Shown in pieces: positions 1 through 9,715 of a DNA stretch of 64,000 bases. Location: assembly GCA_963734395.1 (NCBI GenBank), contig CAVTGY010000002.1:1-64000 (forward strand), written 5' to 3'. The notes under the pieces are model-generated. The model searched no databases. It was not told the DNA's origin and was given only the letters and a program-made list of their open reading frames with translations. The DNA comes from Bog-756 sp963734395. Lineage in GTDB: Bacteria > Actinomycetota > Acidimicrobiia > Acidimicrobiales > RAAP-2. The translations under genes and the position numbers were made by a program. Each line of letters opens with the position of its first letter. Positions within the stretch are counted from its first letter, which is position 1.

Positions 1-211
1 AGCTAAACAAGTGACCCCAATGTGTGGCAATGATCAGAAGCAGTCCAGCCACTGCAAAGAGAATCCCTGCCACGACCATCCTGAACTGCTCCCATTTGCC
101 CCGGGCGAGCCAAGCAACTGCAGTCCAGACCCCTGCGATCAGCAGAAGCAGAAATGCCACTTCGGCAACGGTGACGCTTGTGCTGTGCGAGAACGCAAGG
201 ACAAACTTCAC
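1..211 (-). CDS. Small membrane protein, 3' end cut by window edge
   Basis: An open frame reads leftwards from a GTG at 209-211 to the window edge without a stop (about 70 codons). It encodes two strongly hydrophobic stretches: residues about 15-35 (rich in L, A, I, V) and about 46-62, joined by a short basic loop containing ARGKWEQ. This is the pattern of a two-helix membrane protein. No family is recognised and there is no good ribosome binding site before the GTG, so the start is uncertain. The two helices in one frame make chance unlikely, but the gene is truncated and its function unknown. Confidence 0.45.
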   Translation of the reverse strand, partial: MKFVLAFSHSTSVTVAEVAFLLLLIAGVWTAVAWLARGKWEQFRMVVAGILFAVAGLLLIIATHWGHLFS

Positions 212-271
212 GCTCGCTACATACCCAGATCAGCCTTGGATCACACCCCCTGAGCCGGTGGTCTGGGACAG

Positions 272-736
272 TCAGGCGCTCGTAAAGGTGGCTCCCTTGT
301 TGCCTTGCATGGCGTCGTCCAAGTTGCTCGCAAATCGCCCTTCTATGCCCTCAGCGATGCATTCCAGAGTGCTGTCGTGAAACGTCACCACGAAATGACG
401 CTTGCTTCTCGTGGATGGACCTGGGTTTGGAAACGACACCAGGTTCTGCTCGGCGAGGGTCTTACTCCATGAGGAATCTAATACCTCGAATACGCCGTAG
501 TTGGTTAGGCCCTTCACATAGAGCGGATGACCTGGGAGGGCTTCATCATTCGGGTAGCCGAACTTGACGATTTCGCACAGCGGGAATCGGAGAACGGCGA
601 ACTCGTCATCGGACGGCGCAAGCGACGAAGTGCGGTAGACCACTATCGTGGGACCATTGTCACCTCCGAAAAGGTGAGGTTCGGGAGCACCGGCGTCTGG
701 CAACCACGGAACTTCAAGTTTGATGACCTCGTCCAT
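272..736 (-). CDS. Hypothetical protein, about 154 aa
   Basis: A soluble protein of ordinary composition with no signal peptide or membrane helix. The C-terminal half contains RHFVVTFHDSTLECIA and ends in a small acidic, Ala/Gly-rich tail. The start is placed at the internal ATG (MDEVIKLEV). An in-frame start 36 bases upstream would add a short basic leader. It lies on the same strand as the neighbouring short genes at 1-211 and 859-1047. I do not recognise the family. Balanced composition and the conserved-looking FHDSTLEC motif favour a real gene. Confidence 0.55.
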   Translation of the reverse strand: MDEVIKLEVPWLPDAGAPEPHLFGGDNGPTIVVYRTSSLAPSDDEFAVLRFPLCEIVKFGYPNDEALPGHPLYVKGLTNYGVFEVLDSSWSKTLAEQNLVSFPNPGPSTRSKRHFVVTFHDSTLECIAEGIEGRFASNLDDAMQGNKGATFTSA

Positions 737-858
737 TCGGCCATTGTTACCCGCACGGAGGGTGCCACCCAAGTGCCGGTCATGGGCAGTGAGCTACCAG
801 CAAGCAAACGCCGGTCGATATTGCGCCCGAGCCTGGCGTCGGCCCGCTCGGTTAGGGC

Positions 859-1047
859 TCAGCGTTCCTCGATGGTCCGCTTGAAGGTCAGGGCGCTGCC
901 ACTGGGCCATCCGGCGGGCAAAAATCCGGTAATGGGTGCGGCGTTCTCCACGGGATCCCACTTCTGACCCGCTCCGTCCTCAAGTTGCACTATCAAGCGA
1001 GGATCGTCGCTTTCCCGGTTGGGTTGCCACCTCAAGACGACGGTCAT
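859..1047 (-). CDS. Small hypothetical protein, about 62 aa
   Basis: A short frame, same strand as its neighbours, encoding a polar protein beginning MTVVLRWQPN and ending TFKRTIEER. The start at 1047 is preceded by AGGAAACGGAG, which could bind the ribosome; an in-frame ATG 27 bases upstream is the alternative. No known domain is visible. The composition looks protein-like, but a gene this short is weakly supported. Confidence 0.35.
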   Translation of the reverse strand: MTVVLRWQPNRESDDPRLIVQLEDGAGQKWDPVENAAPITGFLPAGWPSGSALTFKRTIEER

Positions 1048-1315
1048 CTCCGTTTCCTGGGAGCAGTCGTCCATACGGAGAGCCTATTGCAGTGGTCCTC
1101 TGCCAGGCCGTCGACTGAGGACACTGAATGGCGTGGCTCGCTGAACTTGGTGAATCGGTGGTCGACGGCGGACTTGGCCGGGATGTTGTAATGCCCCACC
1201 CAACCGGTGTTTGGGGGCAGGCGAGCTCACTACTATCACTCTCCGGTCAGCCCTGATTACCCTTCCGGCTCCCGCTCATAAAGTTTGCGAGTTTGAGCGC
1301 CCCCGCAGGTCTGAC

Positions 1316-2860
1316 TCAGCCGATGGCGATGCCAAAGGACGAACCGTCGCCGACTGGGATCGGGGTTCCGGCCGTGTTGGTGACCGTGTCGATCGGGATG
1401 ACGGTCCCAAACGTGTCGGTGCTGGTGACGACGTACGCCGTCGCCCCGTTGGGAGTGATGGCGATGCCAAAGGGCTGATTGGCAACGGCAATGGCCGGTT
1501 CAGCGGTGTTGGTGACCAAGTCGACGGGGATGACGGTGTTGCCGTCGATGCCAATGTCGTTTGTCACGTACGCAGTGGTCCCGTTGGGGGTGATGGCGAT
1601 CCTGTTGAAACCCACACTTGTGCCGAGAGGTATCGCGGTACCAGCCGTGTTGGTGACCAGGTTGATCGGGGTGACGGAGTTGTCCCCTTCGCCGACCACA
1701 TATGCCGTAGCCCCGTTGGGAGCGATGGCGATAGCGTCGGAACTGGCGCCGACTGGGATCGGGGTTCCGGCCGTGTTGGTGGCCGTGTTGATCGGGGTGA
1801 CGGTATTGTCCCCTTCGTTGACGACGTAGGCCGTAGCCCCGTTGGGTGCCATGGCGATGTCAGTAGGACTGGCGCCAACAGGGATTGGGGTCCCGGCGGT
1901 TTTGGTGGCCGTGTTGATCGGAATGACGGTGTTGTCCCCTCCTTCTGTCACGTAGGCCGTGGTCCCGTCTGGCGTGCTAGCGATGCCAGCTATCCCCTCG
2001 AAGTGAGTGCCCACTGTGATCGGAGGCCCCGCGGTGTTGGTGACCAGGTTGATCGGCGTGACGTAAGGGCCTACGAAGTCGCTCGCATACGCCGATTCTC
2101 CGTTGGGCGTGATGGCCATGGCAAAGGGGTTGATGAGGCCCGTGATCGGAGTACCGGCGGTGTTCGTAGCCGTGTCGATCGGGGTGACGGTGTCGGCCCC
2201 TTCATTGGTCACGTAGGCGGTAACAGGGCGAAGCGTGATCGAACTGGTCGAGGAGTCGAAGGTCACGCTCGAAACCGATGGTCCACTTCCAACGAGGCAG
2301 GTACCGAGGGCCGTGCTCGACGCCGAGTCGAGCTGCGCATTCAGAAGACCGAGACCATCAAACGACTTGGTTGCGCTGCCGTTGGCGCTGATGGCATTGT
2401 CGGGAGCAATCTCGTTGAGCTGCACACTGCCGAGCGTCGTCTTGGAGAGCTTGATGCCGTTGTTCCAGGTGATCGTGCTCTTGATCGAAGTGGCCTTGAT
2501 CGCTGACGCGAATGTGTTGCAGCCCCCCGCGTACTTGGTCCTGCCGATCTTGACAGCCTTGATCTTGATGGCCTTGGTTACGACCGAGTTGGAAGCCGTC
2601 GGGACCTGGCCCACTGGGTTCGAGGACCCCGTGCAGCTGGATAGTGCCAGGCTGGTCGAGATGACTTCGTCAGAGACGTTGGGCGTGCCGTTGCCGGGAG
2701 TGAGGGGTGGACTGAAGCTGAGGCTGCCGTTCACATTGCAAGTGACATTCCCGGACGGTGTGATCACCTTGGCAGATGCCGGTGTGGCCACAACACCCAC
2801 CGTGGTCAGTGACACGAGGACGGCTGCAGCTGTCACAAACAGAGTGCGTCGGTCTGCCAT
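1316..2860 (-). CDS. Secreted YVTN-type seven-blade beta-propeller protein
   Basis: The start is an ATG with GGAG six bases upstream. Residues 1-30 form a signal peptide (MADRRTLFVTAAAVLVSL, then an Ala-rich segment ending near ASA). Residues about 30-215 are an Ala/Ser/Thr-rich domain of unknown function with several Cys. The rest is seven repeats of about 40-45 residues, each with the pattern AYV...TPI(D/N)..TNTAG.PI.VG......ITPNG.T, the YVTN/NHL-like propeller repeat. Seven units fit one closed seven-blade propeller. The protein is probably extracellular or wall-bound. In this family such propellers bind partners or surfaces; no catalytic residues are evident. The DNA is visibly repetitive with a period near 130 bp. 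A related lipoprotein lies at 11404-12421, on the far side of the mobile region. Confidence 0.8.
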   Translation of the reverse strand: MADRRTLFVTAAAVLVSLTTVGVVATPASAKVITPSGNVTCNVNGSLSFSPPLTPGNGTPNVSDEVISTSLALSSCTGSSNPVGQVPTASNSVVTKAIKIKAVKIGRTKYAGGCNTFASAIKATSIKSTITWNNGIKLSKTTLGSVQLNEIAPDNAISANGSATKSFDGLGLLNAQLDSASSTALGTCLVGSGPSVSSVTFDSSTSSITLRPVTAYVTNEGADTVTPIDTATNTAGTPITGLINPFAMAITPNGESAYASDFVGPYVTPINLVTNTAGPPITVGTHFEGIAGIASTPDGTTAYVTEGGDNTVIPINTATKTAGTPIPVGASPTDIAMAPNGATAYVVNEGDNTVTPINTATNTAGTPIPVGASSDAIAIAPNGATAYVVGEGDNSVTPINLVTNTAGTAIPLGTSVGFNRIAITPNGTTAYVTNDIGIDGNTVIPVDLVTNTAEPAIAVANQPFGIAITPNGATAYVVTSTDTFGTVIPIDTVTNTAGTPIPVGDGSSFGIAIG

Positions 2861-3281
2861 TTCTTGCTCCCAACTCGTCGAGTACTTGGGACGATGAACT
2901 GGCCACGCATCGGTCCGTTCGGGAGAACACCCACCCTCGGATAGGCAAGGCAACCGTTGGCGTGGCTACCCGAGATGTACGGTAGCCCTCTTCTCCACTC
3001 GCAACAACCGAAACAAGTGGGTCGTGCATCGGTGAAGGCGGAGGGGTGTGTTCCAAGACCAGGAGCCTGGTGCAACGCAGGAGACAGCCAGTTGTCAACT
3101 GATGATCTCGTGCGGATGTCTGATGCGTAATCCGAAATGTACGTTTCAGACCCCAGTCTGGGTGCCACATAGGTGCCGTTACACGGGTGATCCGTCAGGC
3201 TTCGGCTTTGATCATGGAAGCACGGATGGAGGTTCCCGTCCAGCGCGTGGTGCGCGAGAAATGACGATCTGAGCATCCGTC
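2861..3281. other. Non-coding interval between propeller gene and recombinase pair
   Basis: About 420 bases holding the upstream region of the propeller gene and the sequence after the last codon of the first recombinase. I see no RNA gene, long inverted repeat or convincing reading frame. Base composition is less GC-rich than the chromosomal genes to the right. Confidence 0.4.
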
Positions 3282-4634
3282 TCAACTCCGATCATCGGGC
3301 CGGTGGACCGGCAGTTGGCGCTGAGCATTCCGTCCGAGGGGCTTGTCGGTTGTCAGGCCGTCGATCAGCTCTTGAAAGATGTGTGTCCTCTCGAAGTCGG
3401 CTTGTTCGACCGCGTTGTCCTTCTGGCGACGGAGGATCGGAATGAACTCCGGTCCGGTCTCGAAGAACCCGCAACCTTCACAGATGGTCTGGTAGGAGCA
3501 GTCGAGCTGAGCGGGTCGGGTGCAGCGTCCGTTGGCCAACAGTCGAGGGTGACTCCGGGCCAGCAGGCGGGCCTCCTCGTCGACGACGGAAGCATTGCTC
3601 GCGACCTCGACCGCCTGGGTCGCTCGGAAGTACTGCTCGGCGACGGAATCGTTCGAGATGCGTGCGTAGACGAGGGTCATGCGCGGTGAGCGATGACCCA
3701 ACATCTCGGCGATGGCTTCCAGGCTCATGCCCCGGTTGATCAACTGGGTGGCGAGCGTGTGGCGCAACTGGTGGGGTGGACGTGTCCGGTGCCCGCCCGG
3801 CGTGCCACCGCGGCCACGTAGCGGTGGACGGTCCGACGGTCGAAGGGTTGGCCGTCGTTGCGGACGACCAGCAGTCCCGAGGGACTCGGACCTCGCCGGG
3901 CCCGGTAGTCGGCGATGAGGTCGATGAGCACCGGGTGGAGGGGAACGTTGCGGTCGTTGTGGAGCTTCCCGACCGGGATCCGCAGCCAGTGGGCACCACT
4001 CATGGCGGAACACGGCATCGTCGCGGACTCCGCCGAGCTCGCCGGCCCGCATGCCGGTGCGGGCCAGCAGTTCGACCATGAGTCGCCGGCGCCGGTCGGG
4101 GTCGTCGGCCAGGGTGGCCATGAACTTGGCGGCGGTGGGGTCGTCCAGAAACCGGGGCAGGGGCTCGTCCCGTTTGGGGAAGTCCCCGGCGAAGATGGGG
4201 ACCCTTCGGGGCGCGTCGTCGTAGTCCCATTCGATGATCCGCTCGAAGAAGGTGCGCACCAATCCCGAGCTTGTGGCAGATGGTGGCGACCGCCGCCGGC
4301 TGACCGGGGGACTTGCCGGGCCGGGCGGCCAGGGCGAGCTTGAACGACTCGATGTGGTGGCGTGAGACGTCGGCCACACAGACGCAGTCCGGGTCGGTCT
4401 CGATGAGGTGACCGGCGAACACCCGCAGGGCGAGGTCCGCCGCCTCGACGGTGCCCGGACGGGACGAAATTGCCAGCTGGGCCAGGTAGTTCTTCATCGT
4501 CGAGGCGAGCTGTTCGGCCCGGGCGGTGATCTCTGTCCACCTCCAGGTGGCGCTTCGTGGCTCCAACCGGCGACACCGGCTCCGAGTGATGAGACGGTGC
4601 GAGTCGGCAGCTTGGATATCGATGCGCCGCTCAT
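3282..4634 (-). CDS. Tyrosine recombinase with C-terminal Cys motif (frame-broken)
   Basis: Reads from ATG 4634, which overlaps the stop of the upstream recombinase as ATGA. Frames must be joined at about 4570, 4265, 4000 and 3770. The joined product has an N-terminal SAM-like core-binding domain (TMKNYLAQLAISSRPGT) and a catalytic domain with the expected residues: Arg in ARTGMRAGEL, His and Arg in HQLRHTLA, His in LGHRSPRM and the nucleophile Tyr in LVYARI. After the catalytic Tyr comes a tail with CSYQTICEGCGFF, possibly a metal site, seen in some transposon-type recombinases. It cuts and rejoins DNA at specific sites, probably together with its coupled neighbour. I treat the breaks as sequence errors because all active-site boxes survive; true decay cannot be excluded. 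Confidence 0.7.
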
Positions 4635-5674
4635 GACAGGGCCTCGAGCGCCAGGTCGGCCTCGACGACGTCAGCGGCGGCGCGGTACTCGGCGGCCAAC
4701 CAGTCCGATCCGAGGTGCAGATAGACCTGGGTCGAAGCGATCGATCGGTGTCCGGCTTGGGCCTGGAGGGCCTCGAGGGACATGCCCGCTTCGCGCAGTC
4801 TGGTCAGACAGGTGTGGCGGAGCTCGTGGCAGGTGCCATGGGTCGAGCCCGGCCCGCTTCCTCGCCGCGGCCATGACCTCGTCGAGGCCTTCTGTGGAGA
4901 GCGGCAGTCCCACGGTTGGGTCCCTTCAGCACGACGAAGAGCCGGTCACCGGGTGCGTCGATGGGTCGTTCGCACTCCAGGTAGTCGGCCACGGTGGCAA
5001 AGAACGTGGGTGACATCGGCACCAGGCGCTGGTGGCCACCTTTGCCCTCGGCGATGAAGACCCGACACTCGCCGAGGCGGATGTCCTCCAGCCGGAGCCC
5101 GAGCGCCTCGCATCGACGGAGACCACCCAGCAGCATGGCTTCGGTGATGGCCCGGTCACGTCGGGTCCGCAGTGCAGAAAGGAGGGCGGCTGCTTCTTCG
5201 GGGTCGAGGATCCGAGGCAGACGGCGCACTCCCCGCACCAAGGGTGCGCCCCGGAGCTCCCGGCGGCTGCGCCGGGTGGGCAGGCCCCGTGGCACCGGGT
5301 TCACCGCCACCGGCGTGTCGGCCCGAGTCAACAGATATCCATAGAAGGCAGAGACCGCTGCCAGCCGCCGCATGACCGTTGCCGGTGACAGCCCCGGTCC
5401 CGGCGTCGGGGAAGTGCACGACGTTCTCGGCACCGGGCCGAGGCTGTTGTTGTTCGGCGACGAAGGTCATCACGTCGGCCGGCGTCACCTCGACGGGGTC
5501 CTTGGTGACGACGGTGAAGAATGCCTTCAGATCGTGCGCATAGGCGCGCACCGTGTTCGGCCGGGCTCTCCCAGATGCGAACTCCAAGAAGGCGTCGACC
5601 AGCTCGTGACCGAGCTGATATCGATCGCCGCCACCCTCACGGGCGACGCGTTGCAACTGCGGAGACCAGACCAC
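4631..5674 (-). CDS. XerC/D-like tyrosine recombinase (frame-broken)
   Basis: Starts at GTG 5674 with a strong AAGGAGG six bases upstream. The N-terminal core-binding domain (YQLGHELVDAFLEFASG, then RPNTVRAYAHDLKAFF) is followed by the catalytic domain: Arg in GLRRCEALGL, His-Arg in CHELRHTC, His in AGHRSIAS and Tyr in QVYLHL. Frame joins are needed near 5400, 4910 and 4830. Its stop overlaps the start of the next recombinase (ATGA), so the two are translationally coupled. Paired or triple recombinases of this kind are known from Tn554-like and RIT-type transposons. Three TTATACGGGT repeats lie just upstream. Likely role: site-specific recombination moving this segment. Confidence 0.72.
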
Positions 5675-5743
5675 GGCAATCCTCCTTGTCCGAGCCTCCG
5701 CCCGGGGAAATTCTCCCCGAGCGGTCAGCCGAACTGGCGGATC

Positions 5744-5801
5744 ACCCGTATAAGTCGATTACCCGTATAAGTGCCGTTGGGGGTCACTTTCACCCGTATA
5801 A
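5744..5801 (-). repeat. Three direct repeats TTATACGGGT upstream of recombinase pair
   Basis: On the minus strand the 10-mer TTATACGGGT occurs at 5801-5792, 5770-5761 and 5753-5744, each followed by AA or GA. The spacings are 31 and 17 bases. The nearest copy lies 70 bases before the recombinase start. They are AT-richer than the surroundings. They may be recombinase arm-binding sites, operators, or ends of an element. That they are repeats is certain; the role is inference. Confidence 0.75.
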
Positions 5802-6196
5802 CCGCGTTATTGGGGCGGTCGCGATTGATCGCAGCTCAGCGGTCTTTCAATGGGCCGACTCGCCCTCGATCCAACGTCACCCTCCCAGCTGAAGCCGCCT
5901 TTTCTTGTTCTGAGATGGAAGACTCTCTGGCGGTGACAGAGTTGATCATGGCAATGCCTAGGTGTAGTGCGATCCGGCTTCCCAACGCCAGGGCAACGCA
6001 TCATTGGGTCAGCATCGCCGGCCGACTGCCCCGCCCTCCTCGTCCGTGCGAATATCCACCTCCTCGAACGGCTGCTACCCGGGCTTTGCTCGCTTGCACA
6101 ACGCGATGCTGCCATCCATCTCTTTTTCTATCCGAGTCCGATCTGTAGCTCTCCGACGTCGGCGCGTCACACCCACTGAATACCTTGAACACGATT

Positions 6197-6214
6197 GCAA
6201 GGGGTTCCCCTTGC
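6197..6214. repeat. Perfect 18-bp palindrome before relaxase gene
   Basis: GCAAGGGG-TT-CCCCTTGC: two 8-base arms around TT, ending 18 bases before the relaxase GTG. It could be an operator for autoregulation, part of a transfer origin, or a hairpin covering the ribosome binding region. Confidence 0.6.
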
Positions 6215-6232
6215 CGGTGAGAGGGAGTCGGC

Positions 6233-9200
6233 GTGGCCTGGATGCGGATGATGGGAGCGGACTCTGTCGCCTACCACCGCGAGACCATCATCGAGCGCGG
6301 CGACGACTTCCCCGGCGCCGGCCTCGAGTACTACGCCTCTCGGGGTGAGACCCCGCTCCTCTGGGGTGGGATCGGGTGCCGAGTCCCTCGGTCTTGTCGG
6401 CCCCGTCGACAACCCTTCCTACGACGCCATCTACGGCCCGGGCGGCGCCTGCGACCCTGCGACCGGTGAGCGACTGGTCAGCGCCCGGCGACCGGGCATG
6501 GAGCTGGTCATCGCCGCCCACAAGTCGGTGGCCGAGTTGGGTGTTCTCGGTCGGGTCGAGGACATGCACGCCATCATGGACGCCGAACGGGACGCCACCC
6601 TCGCCTACCTCGACGAACTGACCAGGGAGCGGGGCGGCCGGCGGGGCGTGGCCGCCGTCCCGACCGCCACCACCGGCCTCGTCTACGCGCCACGCCCGCC
6701 ACGCCACCACCCGGGCCGGGGATCCCGGCCCCCACGACCACGTGCTCATCGCCAACGTGATCGAGATGCTGGACGAGAAAGGGCGGCACCAAGGCCCCCG
6801 ACACCACCCTGTGGCGGGAGCACCTCCACGCCGCCACCATGGTCGGACGGGTGGCCTCGGCCGCCACGGCAGTCGAACTCGGCTACGGCATCGAGGCCGA
6901 TCCCGGACCGTCAGGCAAGCTCGGCCACTGGAAGATCGCCGGCATTCCCGACAAGGCCCTCGCCGTCCACTCCAAGCGGTCCGCCGAGATCAGCGAGGCC
7001 GTGGCCGAAAAGGGCTTCGACTCCTACCAGGCCCGCCAGGTGGCCGCCCGGGAGACCAGGAAGACCAAGCGCCACACCCCGGTCGACGAGCTGTTGCCCC
7101 GGTGGCGAGCCGAGCTCACCGCCGCCGGCTTCCCACCCCAGCAGCTGGTGGCCGACATCAAGCGTGCCGGCCTCGACTACCGGCTTGCGCACTCGCCCAC
7201 GAAGGTCCTCTGGGACAAGGAGCTCGCCGAGCTGACCAACGACGTGCTGGGACCGAGTGGGACGCTGTCAGAACGCAAGGTCTTCTCCAAGCGCGACGTG
7301 ATCGTGGCCGTCGCCCCCAAGGTCTTCGGACTACCCGCCGTCGAGTTGGAGAAAGCCACTGAACGCGTGCTCCGAGATCCGGATGCCATCCCACTGGTCG
7401 GTGTTCCTCGGGCCAGCGAGCGGGCCTTTGCCACCGCCCACGTGCTGGCCACCGAACAGGCCATCGAGCGGGCGGTGGAGCGAGGTGTGGAGAACCTCGA
7501 CGCGGCCCGGGTGACGCCCGAGGTGGCAGCGGATGCGATGGGCCGCCAGAGCGCTGTCCTGGGGGCTCCACTGACCCCCGGCCAGCAGGCGGCAGTGCTT
7601 GGAATCGCCACCTCGGGCCGGGGCGTGGAGCTGGTCGAAGGCGTGGCAGGGTCAGGCAAGACGACGGTCATGGCCGCCGTCCGGGATGCTTTCGAATCGG
7701 GAGGGTTCACCGTCATCGGCACCTCGACCTCCGGCCAGGCGGCCAGGACGCTCGGCCGGGAAGCGGGACTTGAGGAGTCGAGGACGCTGGCCTCCCTCCG
7801 GTGGCGCATCCAACACGATCGTATGCACCTGACCGAACGCCATGTCCTGGTCCTCGACGAGGCGGGGATGGCCGGAGACCGGGACATCGCCTTCCTCCTC
7901 GACCATGCCCGGATGCGTGCAGCCAAGGTGGTCATGGCGGGTGACGACCGCCAGCTGGGTGCCGTGTCGGTCGGCGGGGCCATGGGGGCCCTGGTCGAGC
8001 GCCACGGAGGAATCGTCCACGTCCTCGAACAGAACGTCCGCCAGCACAACGAGGCCGAACGGGAAGCGCTGGCCGAGCTGCGGGCGGGGGACGTCACTCG
8101 GGCCGTCGAGTTCTACCTGGACCAGGACCGGGTGACAACGGAGCGAACCCGGGATGAGGCGTTGCACAAGCTGGTCGACCAGTGGGCCAAGGACGCGCTC
8201 GCAGGCCGGGACGCCGCCATGTTCGCCTGGAGGCGAGCCAACGTCGCCGAGCTGAATCGCCTGGCCAGGGATCGAATGGTGGCCGAGGGACGGGTCGGAG
8301 GGCCCGAGCTGGTGGCTCCAGGGGGGACCCACTTCGCGGTCGGTGATCGCATCGTCACCCTGGCCCCTCTGGCCCATGGTCAGATCGTCACCTCGGAGCG
8401 GGGAGTAGTCATCGCTGTGGGACAGGACCAGGAACATCTGATGGTCCGGTTGGAGGACGGCCGCCAGCACCAACTCGAGCAAGATGAGATCGGAGCCGAC
8501 CAGCTAGCCCACGGCTATGCCACCACGGTCCACAGGAGCCAGGGGGCCACCCACGACCTCGCCCACGTCTACGAGGACGGGGGCGGCAGGGAGCTGGCCT
8601 ACGTGGCCATGAGTAGGGCCCGAGAGGAGACCCACGTCTATCTGTGTGCCGACGAATCGGGACCAGGCCCGAGAGGACCTCTGCCGCAGTTGGGCCACCG
8701 AGCGGCGGTGGAAGTGGGTCATCGACAGCGGCACGCCCGAGGTGGCCGGATGGGAGTCTCAGCCAAAGGCGCCGGCCGCCCTCGAGCGGGAGGCCCTCAA
8801 GCAGGAGCAGGCCGGACTCTACGCCGCCATGCCCCGGTATCTACCGGACGAGATCCGGGCAGCCAGGGACCGGTGCCGTGACGCCGAATACCAGCTCTCC
8901 AGACTGCAGAGCCACAACGGCGTCGACTGGGGCGGCGCCATCAGGGAGGCAGGCGGCGAGCTGTACGAGGCCCACCGGGTCCACCACGATCACCAGTTTC
9001 GCGCCCACTCGTTCATATCCCGCGTGCAAGCCCGTCTGGCCAAATCGGCTGACCTCGAACGGATCGCCGAGGCCCAACAGAAGTTGGACAAGCTCCGCCA
9101 ACCCGAGGTGCCTCAGCTACTGCAGACATGTGAAGGGGCGGAGAAGAAGCTCGCCGATCTGCTCCGCGAGGCCACTGATGGAGAGCGGTGGCGGGCTGAG

Positions 9201-9398
9201 CATCCCGAGGTGATGACGCGACAGAGCGAAGTTGGCGGCCAGATCTACAACCTGCACGCAACGGTTGATAGCGAACGCTTGACGGTTGATAAGGAACTGA
9301 ACCCCCGACCGGAGCCAGAGAGGTCACTGGAGCGCTCCTCGTCCTACGACCACAGCAGTTCGATCGAGCACGATCGTGACTACGGGTTTGGGATGTGA
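6233..9398 (+). CDS. MobF-type conjugative relaxase/helicase (TraA/TrwC-like, frame-broken)
   Basis: Starts at GTG 6233. The N-terminal relaxase domain has a tyrosine pair (Y33, Y34 in GLEYYASRGE), followed by the HUH metal site in a RAGDPGPHDHVLIAN context. Such enzymes nick one strand at the transfer origin and stay bound to its 5' end. The C-terminal half is a RecD/TraI-like helicase with Walker A EGVAGSGKTT, Walker B VLVLDEAGMAG, and late motifs TTVHRSQGATHD and YVAMSRAREETHVYL. A polar, probably coiled C-terminal region follows. Frame joins are needed near 6370, 6690, 6785 and 8667, each repaired by removing one base, for a product near 1,050 aa. No coupling protein or mating-pair genes are nearby. 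Confidence 0.82.
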
Positions 9399-9715
9399 GT
9401 CCAGGCCTGAACCGTGCGTGTTCAACCTATGAGCTGGTGAGACGCCCGACCCGTGGCCGAGCACTTGAGACCGGGGCGCCGACCCTGCCATCGACCAGGC
9501 TGGCGCAGGTTGCAACCGCTGACAGGTCGCCGACCAGCGAGGGTGACGTGTCAACCGGACGCGGGGGTGATGTTCGGCGCGGTCATTGGGCAACGTCACC
9601 CTTCAGCACGGAATGTCTCCGGTGGTCCGGGGTGACGTTGCGGGTGATGTCGATCCGGAGGATGGACTGCGACCACGGCATACCGCCTGGCACTGAGCAC
9701 GACCGGAGACTGTCT
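9399..9715. other. Non-coding interval with 12-bp inverted repeat upstream of xis
   Basis: About 320 bases between the relaxase stop and the excisionase start. No gene is supported. It contains the inverted repeat at 9590-9641 and an extra half-site GGGTGACGT at 9541-9549. It probably carries the xis promoter and may hold binding sites for Xis/Int or the transfer origin. Confidence 0.5.
9590..9641. repeat. 12-bp inverted repeat, GCAACGTCACCC / GGGTGACGTTGC
   Basis: Perfect arms at 9590-9601 and 9630-9641 with a 28-base spacer, 75 bases before the excisionase-like start. A third partial copy in direct orientation (GGGTGACGT) lies at 9541-9549. The arrangement suggests a protein-binding array: operator, recombination directionality sites or transfer origin. 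Confidence 0.7.

Larger units (their letters stand above)
5675..6232. other. Non-coding interval between divergent recombinase and relaxase genes
   Basis: About 560 bases with no convincing gene. It must hold the promoters for the recombinase pair (leftward) and the relaxase (rightward). Two structured elements stand out and are listed separately: three direct repeats at 5744-5801 and a perfect palindrome at 6197-6214, just before the relaxase start. In mobilisable elements the transfer origin often lies next to the relaxase gene, so this is one candidate location for it. Confidence 0.5.

Noticed and set aside
11..380. Short plus-strand frames at the window start
   Set aside because: Their translations are Cys/His/Pro-rich and featureless, while the minus strand shows a two-helix membrane protein in the same place.
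1211..2506. Plus-strand Asp/Gly/Arg-rich repeat protein
   Set aside because: It is the mirror of the propeller repeats on the minus strand, which have a signal peptide, ribosome site and family pattern.
5771..6148. Possible gene in the interval before the relaxase
   Set aside because: Translations in all frames are low in hydrophobic order, rich in Arg/Ser/Pro, and lack a ribosome site or domain.
9261..9291. Two ACGGTTGATA copies 21 bases apart at the end of the relaxase gene
   Set aside because: They lie in the coding frame, are only two, and encode a plausible repeat in the protein tail.
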